25,461 nucleotides of DNA from an uncultured Bariatricus sp. (GCA_934320645.1 CAKRFP010000036.1:1-25461), one strand, 5' to 3'. Numbered from the stretch's first letter, positions 7,328-16,775 are shown. Translations and numbers: made by a program. Notes: a model not told the origin generated them from the letters alone.

Positions 7328-8383
7328 TTAAAATTCTCCCTGACCCGCATAGAGAATTTCTCCCAGCGCATCGATCAGCTTCTGGTTGTCTCCTCTCTGC
7401 CGCATACAAACACGATAATATCCTTCTCCGAGACCTTTGTAATTGCTGCAATCCCGAACCAGGATCTTCTGTTTTTTCAGTTTCTCATATAAATTTATAC
7501 CGCTTCGCATCAGAATGAAATTGGCATCTGACGGATAATGGGTAATTCCAAGCTTGTCCAGTTCATTTTCCATCCAGATTCTTTCACGGTTCGTAAAATC
7601 ACAGGTCCGTTTCACACGCATCCTCTCTTTTAAAGATGCCATGCCTGCCGCCTGTGCCGGTATCGATACACTCCATGGCTGTCTGGACTGTTCCATCTTC
7701 TCCAGAAATTCCATATCCGAGGTAACAGCATACCCGATACGGATTCCCGGAATCGCGTGCATCTTAGTCAGTGAACGGAGGATAAATAAAGTTCTCCATC
7801 TCTTGGTATCTGCAAGAATAGATGCCGTAGCTGCATTTTCCGCGAAATCAATAAAACATTCATCCAGCACCATACGGATTCCGTAAGTCTCACATCTTGC
7901 AAGAATCTTCCAGAGCATGCTCCGGTCGATCAGCTTTCCGGTCGGATTATCCGGTGAACACAAAAATACCATATCGATATCTTCATTCAGAAGATCCAGA
8001 AAATCTTCCTCCAGTTGAAAACCGGTCGCTTCTCTTTTCTTATAATAACAGATCTCGCACCCGGTCGCACGCAGTGCCTGTTCGTATTCCGCAAATGCAG
8101 GAACCGGTATCAGCGCTTTCCTTGGGCAGTCCGCAAGCACTGCCGTAAAAATCAGATCTGCCGCCCCATTTCCACAGATAATATGCTCAGCCGGAACTTC
8201 CAGTCTTTTCGCCAGAGCACTTTTCAGTTTCCTGCAGCTGGCATCCGGATAATTTCCAATCTGGTCCATTGACTTTCTTGCAGCTTCCACAACAGCTCTT
8301 CCCGGTCCAAACGGATTCAGATTCACGGAAAAGTCTGTCATTCCTTTGTGTGTGTAAATATCTCCGCCATGTACATATTCCAT
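7328..8383 (-). CDS. cobD: L-threonine-O-3-phosphate decarboxylase CobD
   Basis: A PLP-dependent fold type I enzyme that makes (R)-1-amino-2-propanol phosphate, the linker attached by CbiB. The 351 residues open with HGGDIYTHKGMTDFSVNLNPFGP, diagnostic of CobD within the HisC-like aminotransferases. NGAADLI, SPDNPTG and the Schiff-base Lys at about residue 207 in RSLTKMHAIPGIRIGY follow. HisC-type histidinol-phosphate aminotransferase is the alternative, but the N-terminus and position between cbiB and cbiP argue for CobD. A GGGG-containing ribosome site overlaps the cbiB stop codon. Confidence 0.93.
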   Translation of the reverse strand: MEYVHGGDIYTHKGMTDFSVNLNPFGPGRAVVEAARKSMDQIGNYPDASCRKLKSALAKRLEVPAEHIICGNGAADLIFTAVLADCPRKALIPVPAFAEYEQALRATGCEICYYKKREATGFQLEEDFLDLLNEDIDMVFLCSPDNPTGKLIDRSMLWKILARCETYGIRMVLDECFIDFAENAATASILADTKRWRTLFILRSLTKMHAIPGIRIGYAVTSDMEFLEKMEQSRQPWSVSIPAQAAGMASLKERMRVKRTCDFTNRERIWMENELDKLGITHYPSDANFILMRSGINLYEKLKKQKILVRDCSNYKGLGEGYYRVCMRQRGDNQKLIDALGEILYAGQGEF

Positions 8384-8395
8384 TTTTTCTTCCCC

Positions 8396-9358
8396 TTACA
8401 TCAATATCAAACAGTATTTTATCAGTCCAAAAATGAGAAGTGTCAGGAGTGCAGTTCCATCCATCAGATTACCGGCTCTTAGAATATCTTCCGGCTCAAT
8501 TGGACGTACATCATCCCCGATTGTCTCTTTCGGATATAATTTTCCAAAATAACAGGCATCTCCGGCAAGCTGCACCTGTAGTGCACCTGCACACACTGCC
8601 TCTGTCTGTGCGGAATTCGGGCTGGCGTGCTTCCGTCTGTCTCTCTTCCAGACCATCCATGCCCTCTTATAATCCATCCGGAAGATCCAGGCACTTGCAA
8701 TCATCAGAAGTGCTGATACCCTGGACGGAATATAATTCCATACATCATCCATTTTAGCCGCAAACCGACCAAAATGTAAATACTTTTCATTCTTATATCC
8801 TACCATAGAATCCATTGTATTAACAGCCTTATAAAAAAATCCAAGTGGTGCCCCACCGATCAGCATAAAAATGAGCGGTGCGATCACTCCGTCCGATGTA
8901 TTTTCGGCTACCGTTTCTACCGCAGCCTTTGTCACTCCGGCTTCTGACAGGTTCTCGGTATCTCTTCCCACGATCATCGATACCGCACATCTTGCTCCCT
9001 CCAGGTTGTGGTTCACAAGCTGTACATAAACCTTCCTGCTTTCGTCTTTCAGACACTTTCCGGCAAGAAGTTGGTAACACCAGAAGGTTTCCAGTGCAAA
9101 TTGAAACCAGAAGCTGACCTTTCCGGCAAGATACAAAAGTCCCCACGGAATTCCAACGGACACGATCACCACACCAAACCACAGAACGATTCCACAGATT
9201 CTTTCTTTTTTCTCATCATTTTTGCAAAATCTGCGCAGCCATTTTTCCAGTACCGAAATCCAGTTTCCAATCATCCTCACCGGATGATAGAGCCATACCG
9301 GATCTCCGAAAACTGCATCCAGCGCCATTCCTGCGATACACGCCATCAATGAACTCAT
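8396..9358 (-). CDS. cbiB: Adenosylcobinamide-phosphate synthase CbiB
   Basis: An integral membrane enzyme that joins adenosyl-cobyric acid to aminopropanol phosphate. The 320-residue protein has several hydrophobic helices and the family motifs DAVFGDP...HPVRMIG near the N-terminus, GRDTENLSEAGVTKAAVETVAENTSDGVIAPL in the middle (motif core VETVAENTSDG) and PNSAQTEAVCAGAL near the C-terminus. It overlaps cobC by the ATGA at 9355-9358. CbiB and CobD act in the same branch, which fits their adjacency. Confidence 0.95.
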   Translation of the reverse strand: MSSLMACIAGMALDAVFGDPVWLYHPVRMIGNWISVLEKWLRRFCKNDEKKERICGIVLWFGVVIVSVGIPWGLLYLAGKVSFWFQFALETFWCYQLLAGKCLKDESRKVYVQLVNHNLEGARCAVSMIVGRDTENLSEAGVTKAAVETVAENTSDGVIAPLIFMLIGGAPLGFFYKAVNTMDSMVGYKNEKYLHFGRFAAKMDDVWNYIPSRVSALLMIASAWIFRMDYKRAWMVWKRDRRKHASPNSAQTEAVCAGALQVQLAGDACYFGKLYPKETIGDDVRPIEPEDILRAGNLMDGTALLTLLIFGLIKYCLILM

Positions 9359-9981
9359 ATTTCCTCAATCTCCTCAAATTGTCTTTTTCCCTGCTGCCAT
9401 TCTTCTTCCCGGATCTGAAACCGGAATCCATTCCCATTCTTCACCTGCCAATGGTAGAATTCCTGTTTTCCCGGATCAAACGCTTCCATCACCGACATGA
9501 TCGTCCCCCCGTGAACCACAACGCCAACCTTCTGCCTTTTCTCCTCAATCATCTTCTCCATCATTTCTTCAAATCCACAGATGCACCGTCTTCGGAAGTC
9601 CATCGGATCCTCACCGCCCGGAAAACTTTCTGTTCCACCAGAATCAATCCAGCTCTGATACGCTGGATCCCCGGTCAGCTCCAGATAATTCTTTCCCTCA
9701 AACAGACCAAAATCACACTCCCGCATCTTCTCACAGACAATCTGCTCCGTCCCTGGAAAAAGAATCTCCGCCGTCTGCCTGCATCTCTTAAGCGGACTTA
9801 CAATCACAAGCTCCGGCTCCCATTTCTCACGTCCATTTCCCTTCCCGTATTGTCCGTTTTCTTCTTTTTTTAGAGCGTGTTCTGGAATGCACTCTGTTTT
9901 TATTTCTTCATCCGTCACCCCTATATACCGCTTCTCCAAATTTCCTTCCGTCGCAAAATGCCGAATCAGTCTGACTTCCAT
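9355..9981 (-). CDS. cobC: Histidine phosphatase family protein, probable alpha-ribazole phosphatase CobC
   Basis: CobC removes phosphate from alpha-ribazole 5'-phosphate or adenosylcobalamin 5'-phosphate. The 208-residue protein belongs to the histidine phosphatase superfamily: LIRHFATEGNLEKRYIGVTDEEI at the N-terminus with catalytic His8, SPLKRCRQTAEIL, ECDFGLFEGKNYLEL and the second His in VVVHGGTIMSVM. Position 9, normally Gly or another small residue in the RHG motif, is Phe here. It lies between cobS and cbiB, which supports the cobalamin role. A GAGGAG site lies about 11 nt before the ATG. Confidence 0.87.
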   Translation of the reverse strand: MEVRLIRHFATEGNLEKRYIGVTDEEIKTECIPEHALKKEENGQYGKGNGREKWEPELVIVSPLKRCRQTAEILFPGTEQIVCEKMRECDFGLFEGKNYLELTGDPAYQSWIDSGGTESFPGGEDPMDFRRRCICGFEEMMEKMIEEKRQKVGVVVHGGTIMSVMEAFDPGKQEFYHWQVKNGNGFRFQIREEEWQQGKRQFEEIEEI

Positions 9982-10014
9982 CTTCTATATGTCTCCTCTT
10001 CCTTTCCCTGCTTT

Positions 10015-10791
10015 TCATTGGATTCCCTGCACAATCAATCCCCCGACTAATAATGCCAGCTCACAAATCTGCAGAAAGTATCCCGCCAGATCCCCGGTAA
10101 CGCCTCCAAACTGTTTCCTGCTCATCCGGTAATAATATCCAAATACTACTCCTGCAATTATAAAAAGTACCACCATACCAACCGGCGAAAAGATATACAA
10201 ATATACTGCCGCCAGAACCAGATATACGATCATCGTGATCCTTACTGCCTTTTTCTGTGCTCCATCCTGAAAAGTCTTTACAAGACCGCTTCCTCTTGCT
10301 GCCGGAAATGTCACTACAGCAAGCCCACTGAGCGCTCTTGAAATTACATATCCTGCTGCTACTACCGGAAGCATCTCCGTCCGGATTTCACTCCATACAC
10401 CAAGACTCCCGATAAAATAACAGCAGATTCCGATGACCGCAAAAGCACCGTTATGCGAATCTTTCAGGATTTCCAGTTTCTTTTCTTTATCTCCCCAGGA
10501 TCCAAGTGCATCCATCGTATCCATAAATCCATCCAGATGGATTCCTCCACTTACAAAAACCGGTATCAATGTCATGACCGCAGCAAACATCAATCTTCCA
10601 CTGCTTACTTTCGGAAAAATATTTCCATCAAGAAACATTCCTGCCAGATAAATGAGTGCTCCGGTCACAACACCGATCAGCGGAAAGAAACACATCGTAT
10701 ATTTCATATTTTCCTTGTTCCACTCAATGCGCGGCATCGGTATTTTGGAATACATAGAAAACGCAATGATCATCGGTTCTAAAAACTTCAT
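10015..10791 (-). CDS. cobS: Adenosylcobinamide-GDP ribazoletransferase (cobalamin synthase) CobS
   Basis: A polytopic membrane enzyme joining AdoCbi-GDP and alpha-ribazole (phosphate), the step completing the nucleotide loop. The 258 residues include FSMYSKIPMPRIEWN at the N-terminus and the conserved acidic motif HLDGFMDTMDALGSWGDKEKKLEIL... near residues 85-105, then DSHNGAFAVIG, with about six hydrophobic segments. The start ATG overlaps the cobT stop region by 4 bp. Confidence 0.95.
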   Translation of the reverse strand: MKFLEPMIIAFSMYSKIPMPRIEWNKENMKYTMCFFPLIGVVTGALIYLAGMFLDGNIFPKVSSGRLMFAAVMTLIPVFVSGGIHLDGFMDTMDALGSWGDKEKKLEILKDSHNGAFAVIGICCYFIGSLGVWSEIRTEMLPVVAAGYVISRALSGLAVVTFPAARGSGLVKTFQDGAQKKAVRITMIVYLVLAAVYLYIFSPVGMVVLFIIAGVVFGYYYRMSRKQFGGVTGDLAGYFLQICELALLVGGLIVQGIQ

Positions 10792-11861
10792 CTTTCGTCC
10801 TTCCCATCCAGTACTTCATACTGCTCTACATGAATATCATCAAAAGTTCCCATTTTGCGGTACACCTGAAGTCCCATCTCAAGAAGCGGCATTGCTGCCA
10901 CTGCTCCTGTTCCTTCCCCCAGACACATACCACATGTAAGAAATGGTTTTTTTTCTAAAGCATCTAAAATCTTTCTTGACGCAGGTTCATCAGACAAATG
11001 GGACGGTAAAATATATCCTGCACATTCCGGAACCAGCCGTACTGCCACAAGTGCAGCCACCGCAGAAATAAAGCCATCTATCAGCACCGGAATCCGGTAA
11101 ATCGCCCCACCGAGATATACACCTGCAAGTCCTGCTATGTCAAGTCCTCCAACCTTGGAAAGTACATCGATCGCATCTGTTTTGTCCGGCTGCATCCGCT
11201 CAATCGCTTCCCGGATGACCTGTACCTTCTTTTGCAGACCTTTTTTCGTCAGACCTGCTCCCTTTCCTGTCATGACCTTCGGATCCTCTCCGAGCAATAC
11301 AGAGGCAACCGCACTGCTGGTTGTTGTATTCCCAATCCCCATTTCGCCTGTCGCAAGGATTTCGTATCCTGCTTCGGCGCACTTCTTTACCATCTGAATC
11401 CCAACTTCTATCGCCTCAACTGCTTCTTCTCTTGTCATTGCCGGTTCTTTTGCAAAATTGTGTGTGCCATACATCACTTTATATTCTTTCTTTGTCACAG
11501 ACGGCACATCTGCTGCCATCCCTACATCCACCGGAAAAAGATCTACCTTTGCCTCTTCTGCCATGATACAGACGCTTGTCTCTCCTCTTGTAAAATTATC
11601 TGCCACGATTGCTGTCACTTCCTGGCCGGTCTGTGTCACGCCTTCTTCTACCACACCGTTGTCTGCGCACATAATAATCAGCCCGCGCTTTCGCAGTTCA
11701 AAATCTGAAGTCCCCTTGATCCCGGCAATCTGAATCACCGCATCCTCCAGACTTCCCAGACTGAACAGCGGCTTCCCTACCGTCATCCAGTGAGCCCGCG
11801 CCTCTTCCATTGCATTTTCATTAAGTGGTTTTATTTTCTCTTTCCATCTGATCTCTTCCAT
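10788..11861 (-). CDS. cobT: Nicotinate-nucleotide:dimethylbenzimidazole phosphoribosyltransferase CobT
   Basis: CobT activates the lower-ligand base, making alpha-ribotides for CobS. The 357-residue length is standard. Visible motifs include MCADNGVVEEGVTQTGQEVT, GEMGIGNTTTSSAV, GAGLTKKGLQKK and CLGEGTGAVAAMPLLE, in which Glu316 corresponds closely to the catalytic Glu317 of Salmonella CobT. No bluB or bza gene for making the base is in this window, so the base is either scavenged or made elsewhere. A gap of about 46 bp separates it from cbiA; the nearest SD-like AGGAG is about 13 nt from the ATG. Confidence 0.95.
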   Translation of the reverse strand: MEEIRWKEKIKPLNENAMEEARAHWMTVGKPLFSLGSLEDAVIQIAGIKGTSDFELRKRGLIIMCADNGVVEEGVTQTGQEVTAIVADNFTRGETSVCIMAEEAKVDLFPVDVGMAADVPSVTKKEYKVMYGTHNFAKEPAMTREEAVEAIEVGIQMVKKCAEAGYEILATGEMGIGNTTTSSAVASVLLGEDPKVMTGKGAGLTKKGLQKKVQVIREAIERMQPDKTDAIDVLSKVGGLDIAGLAGVYLGGAIYRIPVLIDGFISAVAALVAVRLVPECAGYILPSHLSDEPASRKILDALEKKPFLTCGMCLGEGTGAVAAMPLLEMGLQVYRKMGTFDDIHVEQYEVLDGKDER

Positions 11862-11907
11862 CTGTAAGTCTAATCTCCTGTCTCTTTGATCTGTCTTTGT
11901 CAGCTTT

Positions 11908-13290
11908 TTACTTGTTTCTGTAAGTTCTACACGCTTCTACAAAGCGTTCGGCCACTTTTGGGTTGGAATAAAAGTATAAATGCGGAAATCCTGCAAACAG
12001 ATTTCCTTTCATATGAACAGCCTGCCATTTTCTCACACCATCCGGCTTTACGGCAAGTGTATCCTCTCCGTTTTCCGTAGAATCCCAATAATGGAACTCA
12101 TGCGCCCGGATCTTCTCCCCCTTTTTCATATACACTCCGTTCATTTCTGCAGTCAGCTCAATGTATCCGAATCTGGTAAGCCGTCCTTTTTTGATCCCTT
12201 TTCCCAGAAGTGCACCCACCATCGGATAGTGCTTTCCATCTTCCCCTTCCAACTCTTCTGTCAGATATAGAAATCCTCCACATTCTGCAATACATGGAAT
12301 TCCATTTTCAATCTGCTTTCTTACATCTTTTCGCATAGCTCTGTTTTCTGCCAGATGTTCCGCACAAAGTTCTGGATATCCACCACCAAATAAAAGTCCG
12401 TCTAAATGTTCCGGAAGTCTTGTATCCTCCAAAGGACTAAACGGAATGATCTCACATCCAAGCTCTTTTAAAAGCTCAATATTATCCTTGTAATAGAAAC
12501 AAAAGGCCCGGTCACGCGCTACACCGATACGCACCTTTCGTCCGGTCTCTTCCTGTTTTGCCTTCACCGGATGACACTCTATTTCTTTTGCTTCCCAGGC
12601 AATTTCCAGCACCGATTCCATATCAAGTGTCTCTGTCAGAATCTCTGCTGCCTGGTCAATCTGTTTTTCCAGATTTCCTATTTCCTCCGGAAGCATCAGC
12701 CCCAGGTGCCGGCTCTCCAGATGAAAAGCATCCTCCTCCGGCACGTAACCGACTACCTGAACCTGGAATCCCATTCCCTGCAATCCCTCTTCGATCATCT
12801 TCTTCATCTTCGGATACAGCATCGGGGAAATCCGGTTCAGAATGATTCCCCGGATATTACTGTCATTCCGGTATTCAATCATTCCCTTCAATACTGCCAG
12901 GATTGTCGATGCCATACCTCTTGCCGGAACAACCAGGATTACCGGAAGCCCCAGGGTTCTCGCAACGTCATAAGTACTCGCCTGATCCGAATCCAGACTG
13001 ATCCCGTCATAGTACCCCATCACACCTTCTGTCACCACAAGCTCCGCACCTTCCGCATGATGCATAAACCGCTCTTTCAAGCGCTCCCGGTCGCAAAAAT
13101 ACAGATCCAGATTCTCGGAATCAATTCCCAGCACCTCCCGGTGAAACATAGGATCAATATAATCCGGTCCGCATTTGCAGGCGCGTACCTTCTTTCCGGC
13201 ATTTTTAAATGCTTTCATCATTGCCATTGTCACCGCTGTCTTTCCACTCCCGCTGGCAGATGCCGCGATTACAATTCCGGGAATTTTCAT
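11908..13290 (-). CDS. cbiA: Cobyrinate a,c-diamide synthase CbiA
   Basis: This glutamine- and ATP-dependent enzyme amidates the a and c side chains of cobyrinate. The 460-residue protein starts MKIPGIVIAASASGSGKTAV, the family ATP-binding N-terminus, then CGPDYIDPMFH and VTEGVMGYYDG. The C-terminal glutaminase domain has FGGGYPEL and the nucleophile Cys in AECGGFLYL near residue 335. The ATG at 13290 overlaps the cbiET stop (ATGA) and has a GGAGGAG site 7 nt upstream, so the longer upstream frame was rejected. Confidence 0.96.
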   Translation of the reverse strand: MKIPGIVIAASASGSGKTAVTMAMMKAFKNAGKKVRACKCGPDYIDPMFHREVLGIDSENLDLYFCDRERLKERFMHHAEGAELVVTEGVMGYYDGISLDSDQASTYDVARTLGLPVILVVPARGMASTILAVLKGMIEYRNDSNIRGIILNRISPMLYPKMKKMIEEGLQGMGFQVQVVGYVPEEDAFHLESRHLGLMLPEEIGNLEKQIDQAAEILTETLDMESVLEIAWEAKEIECHPVKAKQEETGRKVRIGVARDRAFCFYYKDNIELLKELGCEIIPFSPLEDTRLPEHLDGLLFGGGYPELCAEHLAENRAMRKDVRKQIENGIPCIAECGGFLYLTEELEGEDGKHYPMVGALLGKGIKKGRLTRFGYIELTAEMNGVYMKKGEKIRAHEFHYWDSTENGEDTLAVKPDGVRKWQAVHMKGNLFAGFPHLYFYSNPKVAERFVEACRTYRNK

Positions 13291-14507
13291 TCTGTATCTC
13301 CTCCGTCTGAAATAATATAAATCGGATTTAATCCGGTCATCATATGATATCTTCCAAGCTTCTTTGACTTTGCCACATTCAGCTGTATGATTTCCGGATC
13401 TGCAAGCAGTCCTTCCTCCATCGCCTCCATCACTTCCTTCACGGTTTCCAGTGAAATTGCATTGATCACGATACGGACGTCCGGATTTTTTTTCTTTATA
13501 CACTGAATAATTTCTTTTAACTGTCCTGTGCTGCCTCCGATAAAAGCATGGGTCGGCATTTCCAGATCTTCAAATGCTTCCGGTGCAACTCCTTCTATCA
13601 CCTGAATCTGGTCTGTCCTGAATTTCTGCATATTCTTCCTGATCAGCTCTGCGCCCTCCGGATTCTTCTCGATTGCATAAACGCGGAGATTCTCTCCCTG
13701 AAGGGCAGTCTCTATAGACACCGAACCGGTTCCGGCCCCCACGTCATATATTACTGCATCCTTTGTAAGCTTCAATTTTGCAATGCTGACTGTCCGCACT
13801 TCCTCCTTCGTCATCGGAACATTTCCACGGATCAGCTCCTCATCTGCAAGATGAATTCCTGTTCTCTTTTCCGGCTTTGGATTCTCGATCAGAATAGTGG
13901 TAAGATCACCAAAATCTTCTGCCTGAAGCTCGTTTCCTTTTTTGATCACAATCTCTTCATCCGGATAAGACAAATGATTTCCAACCCAAACGGTTACCTG
14001 TTCCAGATGGTAATATTTCAGTTTATCGCAGATCTCTTTTCCCGCACTTTTCCCAAGGATCAGAAATGTCTTTTCATGGTTTGCAACTGCATGGATAAAA
14101 TTCTGACTTCTTCCATGCATGCTGATGATCTTCGCATCCTCCCAGCTCTTTCCTACCCTTGCCGCAAGATAGATTACCGAGGAGATTCCCGGAAAAATCT
14201 GCACTTCATATCCGTCTTTTTTCAGAATATCCGCCAGCTTTTTTGCCCCGCTGTAAAATCCGGTATCCCCGGAAAACAGCACCGTACATCTGGTCTTTTC
14301 CTCCTGCTCATCCAGGATCGCTCTGATCTTTTCCGGCAGATACTCTACATAGCAGTATTTCTTTTTTTCCCGGAATCCTTCCAACATCCGCGTGGCTCCG
14401 ATCAGCACATCACTTTCCGCAATGATCCTTCTGACCTCTTCTGTAAGCGTTCCTTTGCTTCCCATCCCGATCCCGACAAGATTTACCCGGCATTTTCGGT
14501 TTTCCAC
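13287..14507 (-). CDS. cbiET: CbiE-CbiT fusion: cobalt-precorrin-7 C5-methyltransferase / C15-methyltransferase (decarboxylating)
   Basis: A single 406-residue polypeptide joins two enzymes that are separate in many anaerobic producers, as in CobL of aerobic ones. Residues about 1-200 are a CbiE tetrapyrrole methylase (VNLVGIGMGSKGTLTEE, LFSGDTGFYSGA, FPGISSVIYLAARVG). Residues about 205-406 are CbiT with a Rossmann SAM site DVGAGTGSVSIET near 254-266 and AFIGGSTGQLKEI. The start codon is GTG at 14507, preceded by GGAGGA 6-7 nt upstream and lying 2 bp after the cbiH stop. Confidence 0.95.
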   Translation of the reverse strand: MENRKCRVNLVGIGMGSKGTLTEEVRRIIAESDVLIGATRMLEGFREKKKYCYVEYLPEKIRAILDEQEEKTRCTVLFSGDTGFYSGAKKLADILKKDGYEVQIFPGISSVIYLAARVGKSWEDAKIISMHGRSQNFIHAVANHEKTFLILGKSAGKEICDKLKYYHLEQVTVWVGNHLSYPDEEIVIKKGNELQAEDFGDLTTILIENPKPEKRTGIHLADEELIRGNVPMTKEEVRTVSIAKLKLTKDAVIYDVGAGTGSVSIETALQGENLRVYAIEKNPEGAELIRKNMQKFRTDQIQVIEGVAPEAFEDLEMPTHAFIGGSTGQLKEIIQCIKKKNPDVRIVINAISLETVKEVMEAMEEGLLADPEIIQLNVAKSKKLGRYHMMTGLNPIYIISDGGDTE

Positions 14508-14509
14508 AG

Positions 14510-15253
14510 TTATTCCTCCAATCGATAGCCTCTCGGTGTCACCATTTTCCCATCCACATTTCTCGTCTGGCTGTTGCCGATATAAACGGTTGTAAACATA
14601 TCAACCTCCGTATCCTTCAGCTCAGATAATGTCAGAATATGTGCATCTTCGCCTTCACGTCCGATGTTCCGCACATAACCGCAGACTGTATCCGGGCTCT
14701 GGTACTCCAGAATATACTCACAGGCCTTTTTCAGGTAATCTGCCCGTTTCCGGCTGGACGGATTATACAGACAGATCACAAAATCCGCCATCGCAGCTCC
14801 GCGGATCCTCTTTTCAATCTTCTCCCACGGTGTCAGAAGATCACTCAGACTGATCACTGCAAAATCATGCATCAGAGGTGCACCAAGAACTGCCGCACCG
14901 CCATTTGCCGCCGTGATTCCCGGCACGACCTCCAGCTCCACCTCTGGATAGCCCTGTCCCATCTCATAGAGCAGACCTGCCATTCCGTAAATTCCGGCAT
15001 CCCCACTGCATACCATGGCTACCGTTCTTCCTTTCATCGCCTCATCCATTGCCATCTCACAGCGGACCACTTCCTGCCGCATTGGTGTGGAAAGGTACTT
15101 TTTATCCGGAAATCTTTCCCGTACCAGTCCTGTATATACGGTATACCCGATAATAACCTCACTTTTTTCCAGTGCCTCGGACGCCTGGTATGTCATTTCT
15201 TTCTCAGCACCCGGTCCAAGACCGATTACATAGACTTTTCCAATTTTACACAT
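14510..15253 (-). CDS. cbiH: Cobalt-precorrin-3B C17-methyltransferase CbiH
   Basis: A SAM-dependent tetrapyrrole methylase that methylates C17 and drives ring contraction. The 247-residue protein begins MCKIGKVYVIGLGPGAEKEMT, then CSGDAGIYGMAGL, VVPGITAANGGAAVLGAPLMHDFAVISLSDLLTPW and FVICLYNPSSRKR, all CbiH/CobJ hallmarks; the C-terminus contains GNSQTRNVDGKMVTPRGY. The ATG at 15253 was chosen because upstream residues in frame are unlike the family. It overlaps cbiF by 8 bp. Length rules out a fused CbiG domain. Confidence 0.95.
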   Translation of the reverse strand: MCKIGKVYVIGLGPGAEKEMTYQASEALEKSEVIIGYTVYTGLVRERFPDKKYLSTPMRQEVVRCEMAMDEAMKGRTVAMVCSGDAGIYGMAGLLYEMGQGYPEVELEVVPGITAANGGAAVLGAPLMHDFAVISLSDLLTPWEKIEKRIRGAAMADFVICLYNPSSRKRADYLKKACEYILEYQSPDTVCGYVRNIGREGEDAHILTLSELKDTEVDMFTTVYIGNSQTRNVDGKMVTPRGYRLEE

Positions 15254-16022
15254 TTCCTGCACCTTCTTTTCTTTTGCCCTGTCTGAACTCTGTTGTAAAC
15301 TCCGGATGATATAAAAGTGACCGTTCATACTCTCCGCCAAGCACCTCACCAACCACGATCAATGCTGTCTTTGTAATTCCATTCTCCTTTGCTGTCACCG
15401 CAAGCTCCTTCACCGCACATCTGCACACCTTTTCATCCTCCCAGGTTGCCTTGTAGACGATCGCCGCCGGAGTCTCCGGCTGATAACCGCCTTCGATCAG
15501 ACGCTTTGACAATTCTTCCAGCATCCCGGTACTTAAAAAGATTACCATCGTTGCCTGATGCGCTGCGAAACTTTCAATAGATTCTTTTTCCGGAACCGGC
15601 GTTCTTCCTGCCATCCGTGTGATCACCACAGACTGTGAAATTCTAGGAAGGGTGTACTCCGCATTCAGTGCAGATGCCGCTCCGCAAAAGGAACTGACTC
15701 CCGGGCACACTTTATAAGAAATATTCTCTTTTTCCAGAAGATCCATCTGCTCTTTGATCGCACCATACAGACACGGATCCCCCGTATGCAGCCGGACAAC
15801 TTTTTTCCCCTGCTTCTCTCCGGAAATCATCACTTCCATCACTTCTTCCAGCGTCATCTTCGCACTGTTGTAGATCTGACAGTCCTTCTGGCAATTCTCA
15901 AGAAGCTCCGGATTTACCAGCGAACCGGCATACACCACAATATCTGCTTCCTCCAAAAGCTTCTGCCCCCGTACTGTGATCAGATCCACAGCACCGCTTC
16001 CTGCTCCAACAAAATGAATCAT
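15246..16022 (-). CDS. cbiF: Cobalt-precorrin-4 C11-methyltransferase CbiF
   Basis: A tetrapyrrole methylase acting at C11. The 258 residues start MIHFVGAGSGAVDLITVRG with DIVVYAGSLVNPELL, LHTGDPCLYGAIKEQMDLL, CPGVSSFCGAASALNAEYTLPRISQSVVITRMAGRTPVPE and IFLSTGMLEEL, which are specific to CbiF/CobM. The start at 16022 overlaps the cbiL stop (ATGA); the longer frame upstream lies within cbiL and was rejected. Confidence 0.96.
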   Translation of the reverse strand: MIHFVGAGSGAVDLITVRGQKLLEEADIVVYAGSLVNPELLENCQKDCQIYNSAKMTLEEVMEVMISGEKQGKKVVRLHTGDPCLYGAIKEQMDLLEKENISYKVCPGVSSFCGAASALNAEYTLPRISQSVVITRMAGRTPVPEKESIESFAAHQATMVIFLSTGMLEELSKRLIEGGYQPETPAAIVYKATWEDEKVCRCAVKELAVTAKENGITKTALIVVGEVLGGEYERSLLYHPEFTTEFRQGKRKEGAGNV

Positions 16023-16756
16023 TTTTCCTTCTCCTTTGCTATTACAATCGAAAAATATCCCGCATCTTCCGGTATTTCTTCTGTGCATTTGTAAATTTTT
16101 TCTCCATCCAGTCCGCAGTTCATGACCATTTTCGCCTGCTGTCCTTCCTCTTTCAGAACAGCTTTGACCTGCGCCATCTTTTTCCCGGTCTTCATAAGAA
16201 CCTTCGTCCCCGGAAGCTTCAGCTTTTCTTCAATCCCGTAGGACGCCGGAAAGACATGCAGCTCCTGCCGGTTCTCCGCAAGCGGGATCTCCAGCCTTGC
16301 TGCCACAGCACAAAAAGACGGAATCCCGGAGAATATCTCCCCCTGATATCCCATCTTTTTCAATCTTTTATAAATATAAATTCCTGTCGAATACACGGTC
16401 GGATCTCCAATCGTCAGAAAGACCAGATTCTTTCCTTCTTCCAGAAGCTCTGCCGCCTTTCTTGCACCCTCATCATGTATCTCTTTCAGGAGCTTTTTTT
16501 CCTTGATCATTGGCATGGGAAGATAAAGCCGTAGCTTCTTTTTCGTCTCCGGCTCTGCCTCACACGCAATTCGATATGCCAGACATTCTTTTGCAAATGT
16601 CTCTTCTTCTCCCTCTTCCAGTTCCGGTTTCTTTAAATCCGGACTGCCGATTGGGAGAACCAGTACCTGACACTCTTTAATCGCACGGATTGTCTTTATT
16701 GTCACAAGTTCCGGATCTCCCGGACCTACTCCTGCAAGATCAAATCTTCCTGCCAT
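16019..16756 (-). CDS. cbiL: Cobalt-precorrin-2 C20-methyltransferase CbiL
   Basis: The first ring methylase after sirohydrochlorin cobalt insertion. The 245-residue protein starts MAGRFDLAGVGPGDPELVTIKTI, the CbiL/CobI signature, followed by FLTIGDPTVYSTGIYIYKRL, SGIPSFCAVAARLEIPLAENRQELHVFP and VLMKTGKK. An AAAGG site lies upstream, and a 19-bp gap separates it from cbiD. Its substrate needs a cobaltochelatase (CbiK/CbiX), which is absent from this window. Confidence 0.95.
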   Translation of the reverse strand: MAGRFDLAGVGPGDPELVTIKTIRAIKECQVLVLPIGSPDLKKPELEEGEEETFAKECLAYRIACEAEPETKKKLRLYLPMPMIKEKKLLKEIHDEGARKAAELLEEGKNLVFLTIGDPTVYSTGIYIYKRLKKMGYQGEIFSGIPSFCAVAARLEIPLAENRQELHVFPASYGIEEKLKLPGTKVLMKTGKKMAQVKAVLKEEGQQAKMVMNCGLDGEKIYKCTEEIPEDAGYFSIVIAKEKEK

Positions 16757-16775
16757 TTTTCGTCATACCTTTCTT

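Noticed and set aside
7327..7371. Upstream extension of CbiP
   Set aside because: The residues before MAKSIMIQGTM overlap the cobD coding end and are foreign to the family, whose proteins begin at the chosen ATG.
13548..14528. Long plus-strand open frames opposite the cobalamin genes (for example 326 codons here)
   Set aside because: They mirror the well-supported cbiET on the other strand, have Cys/His/Phe-rich composition typical of antisense frames and match no family I recognise.
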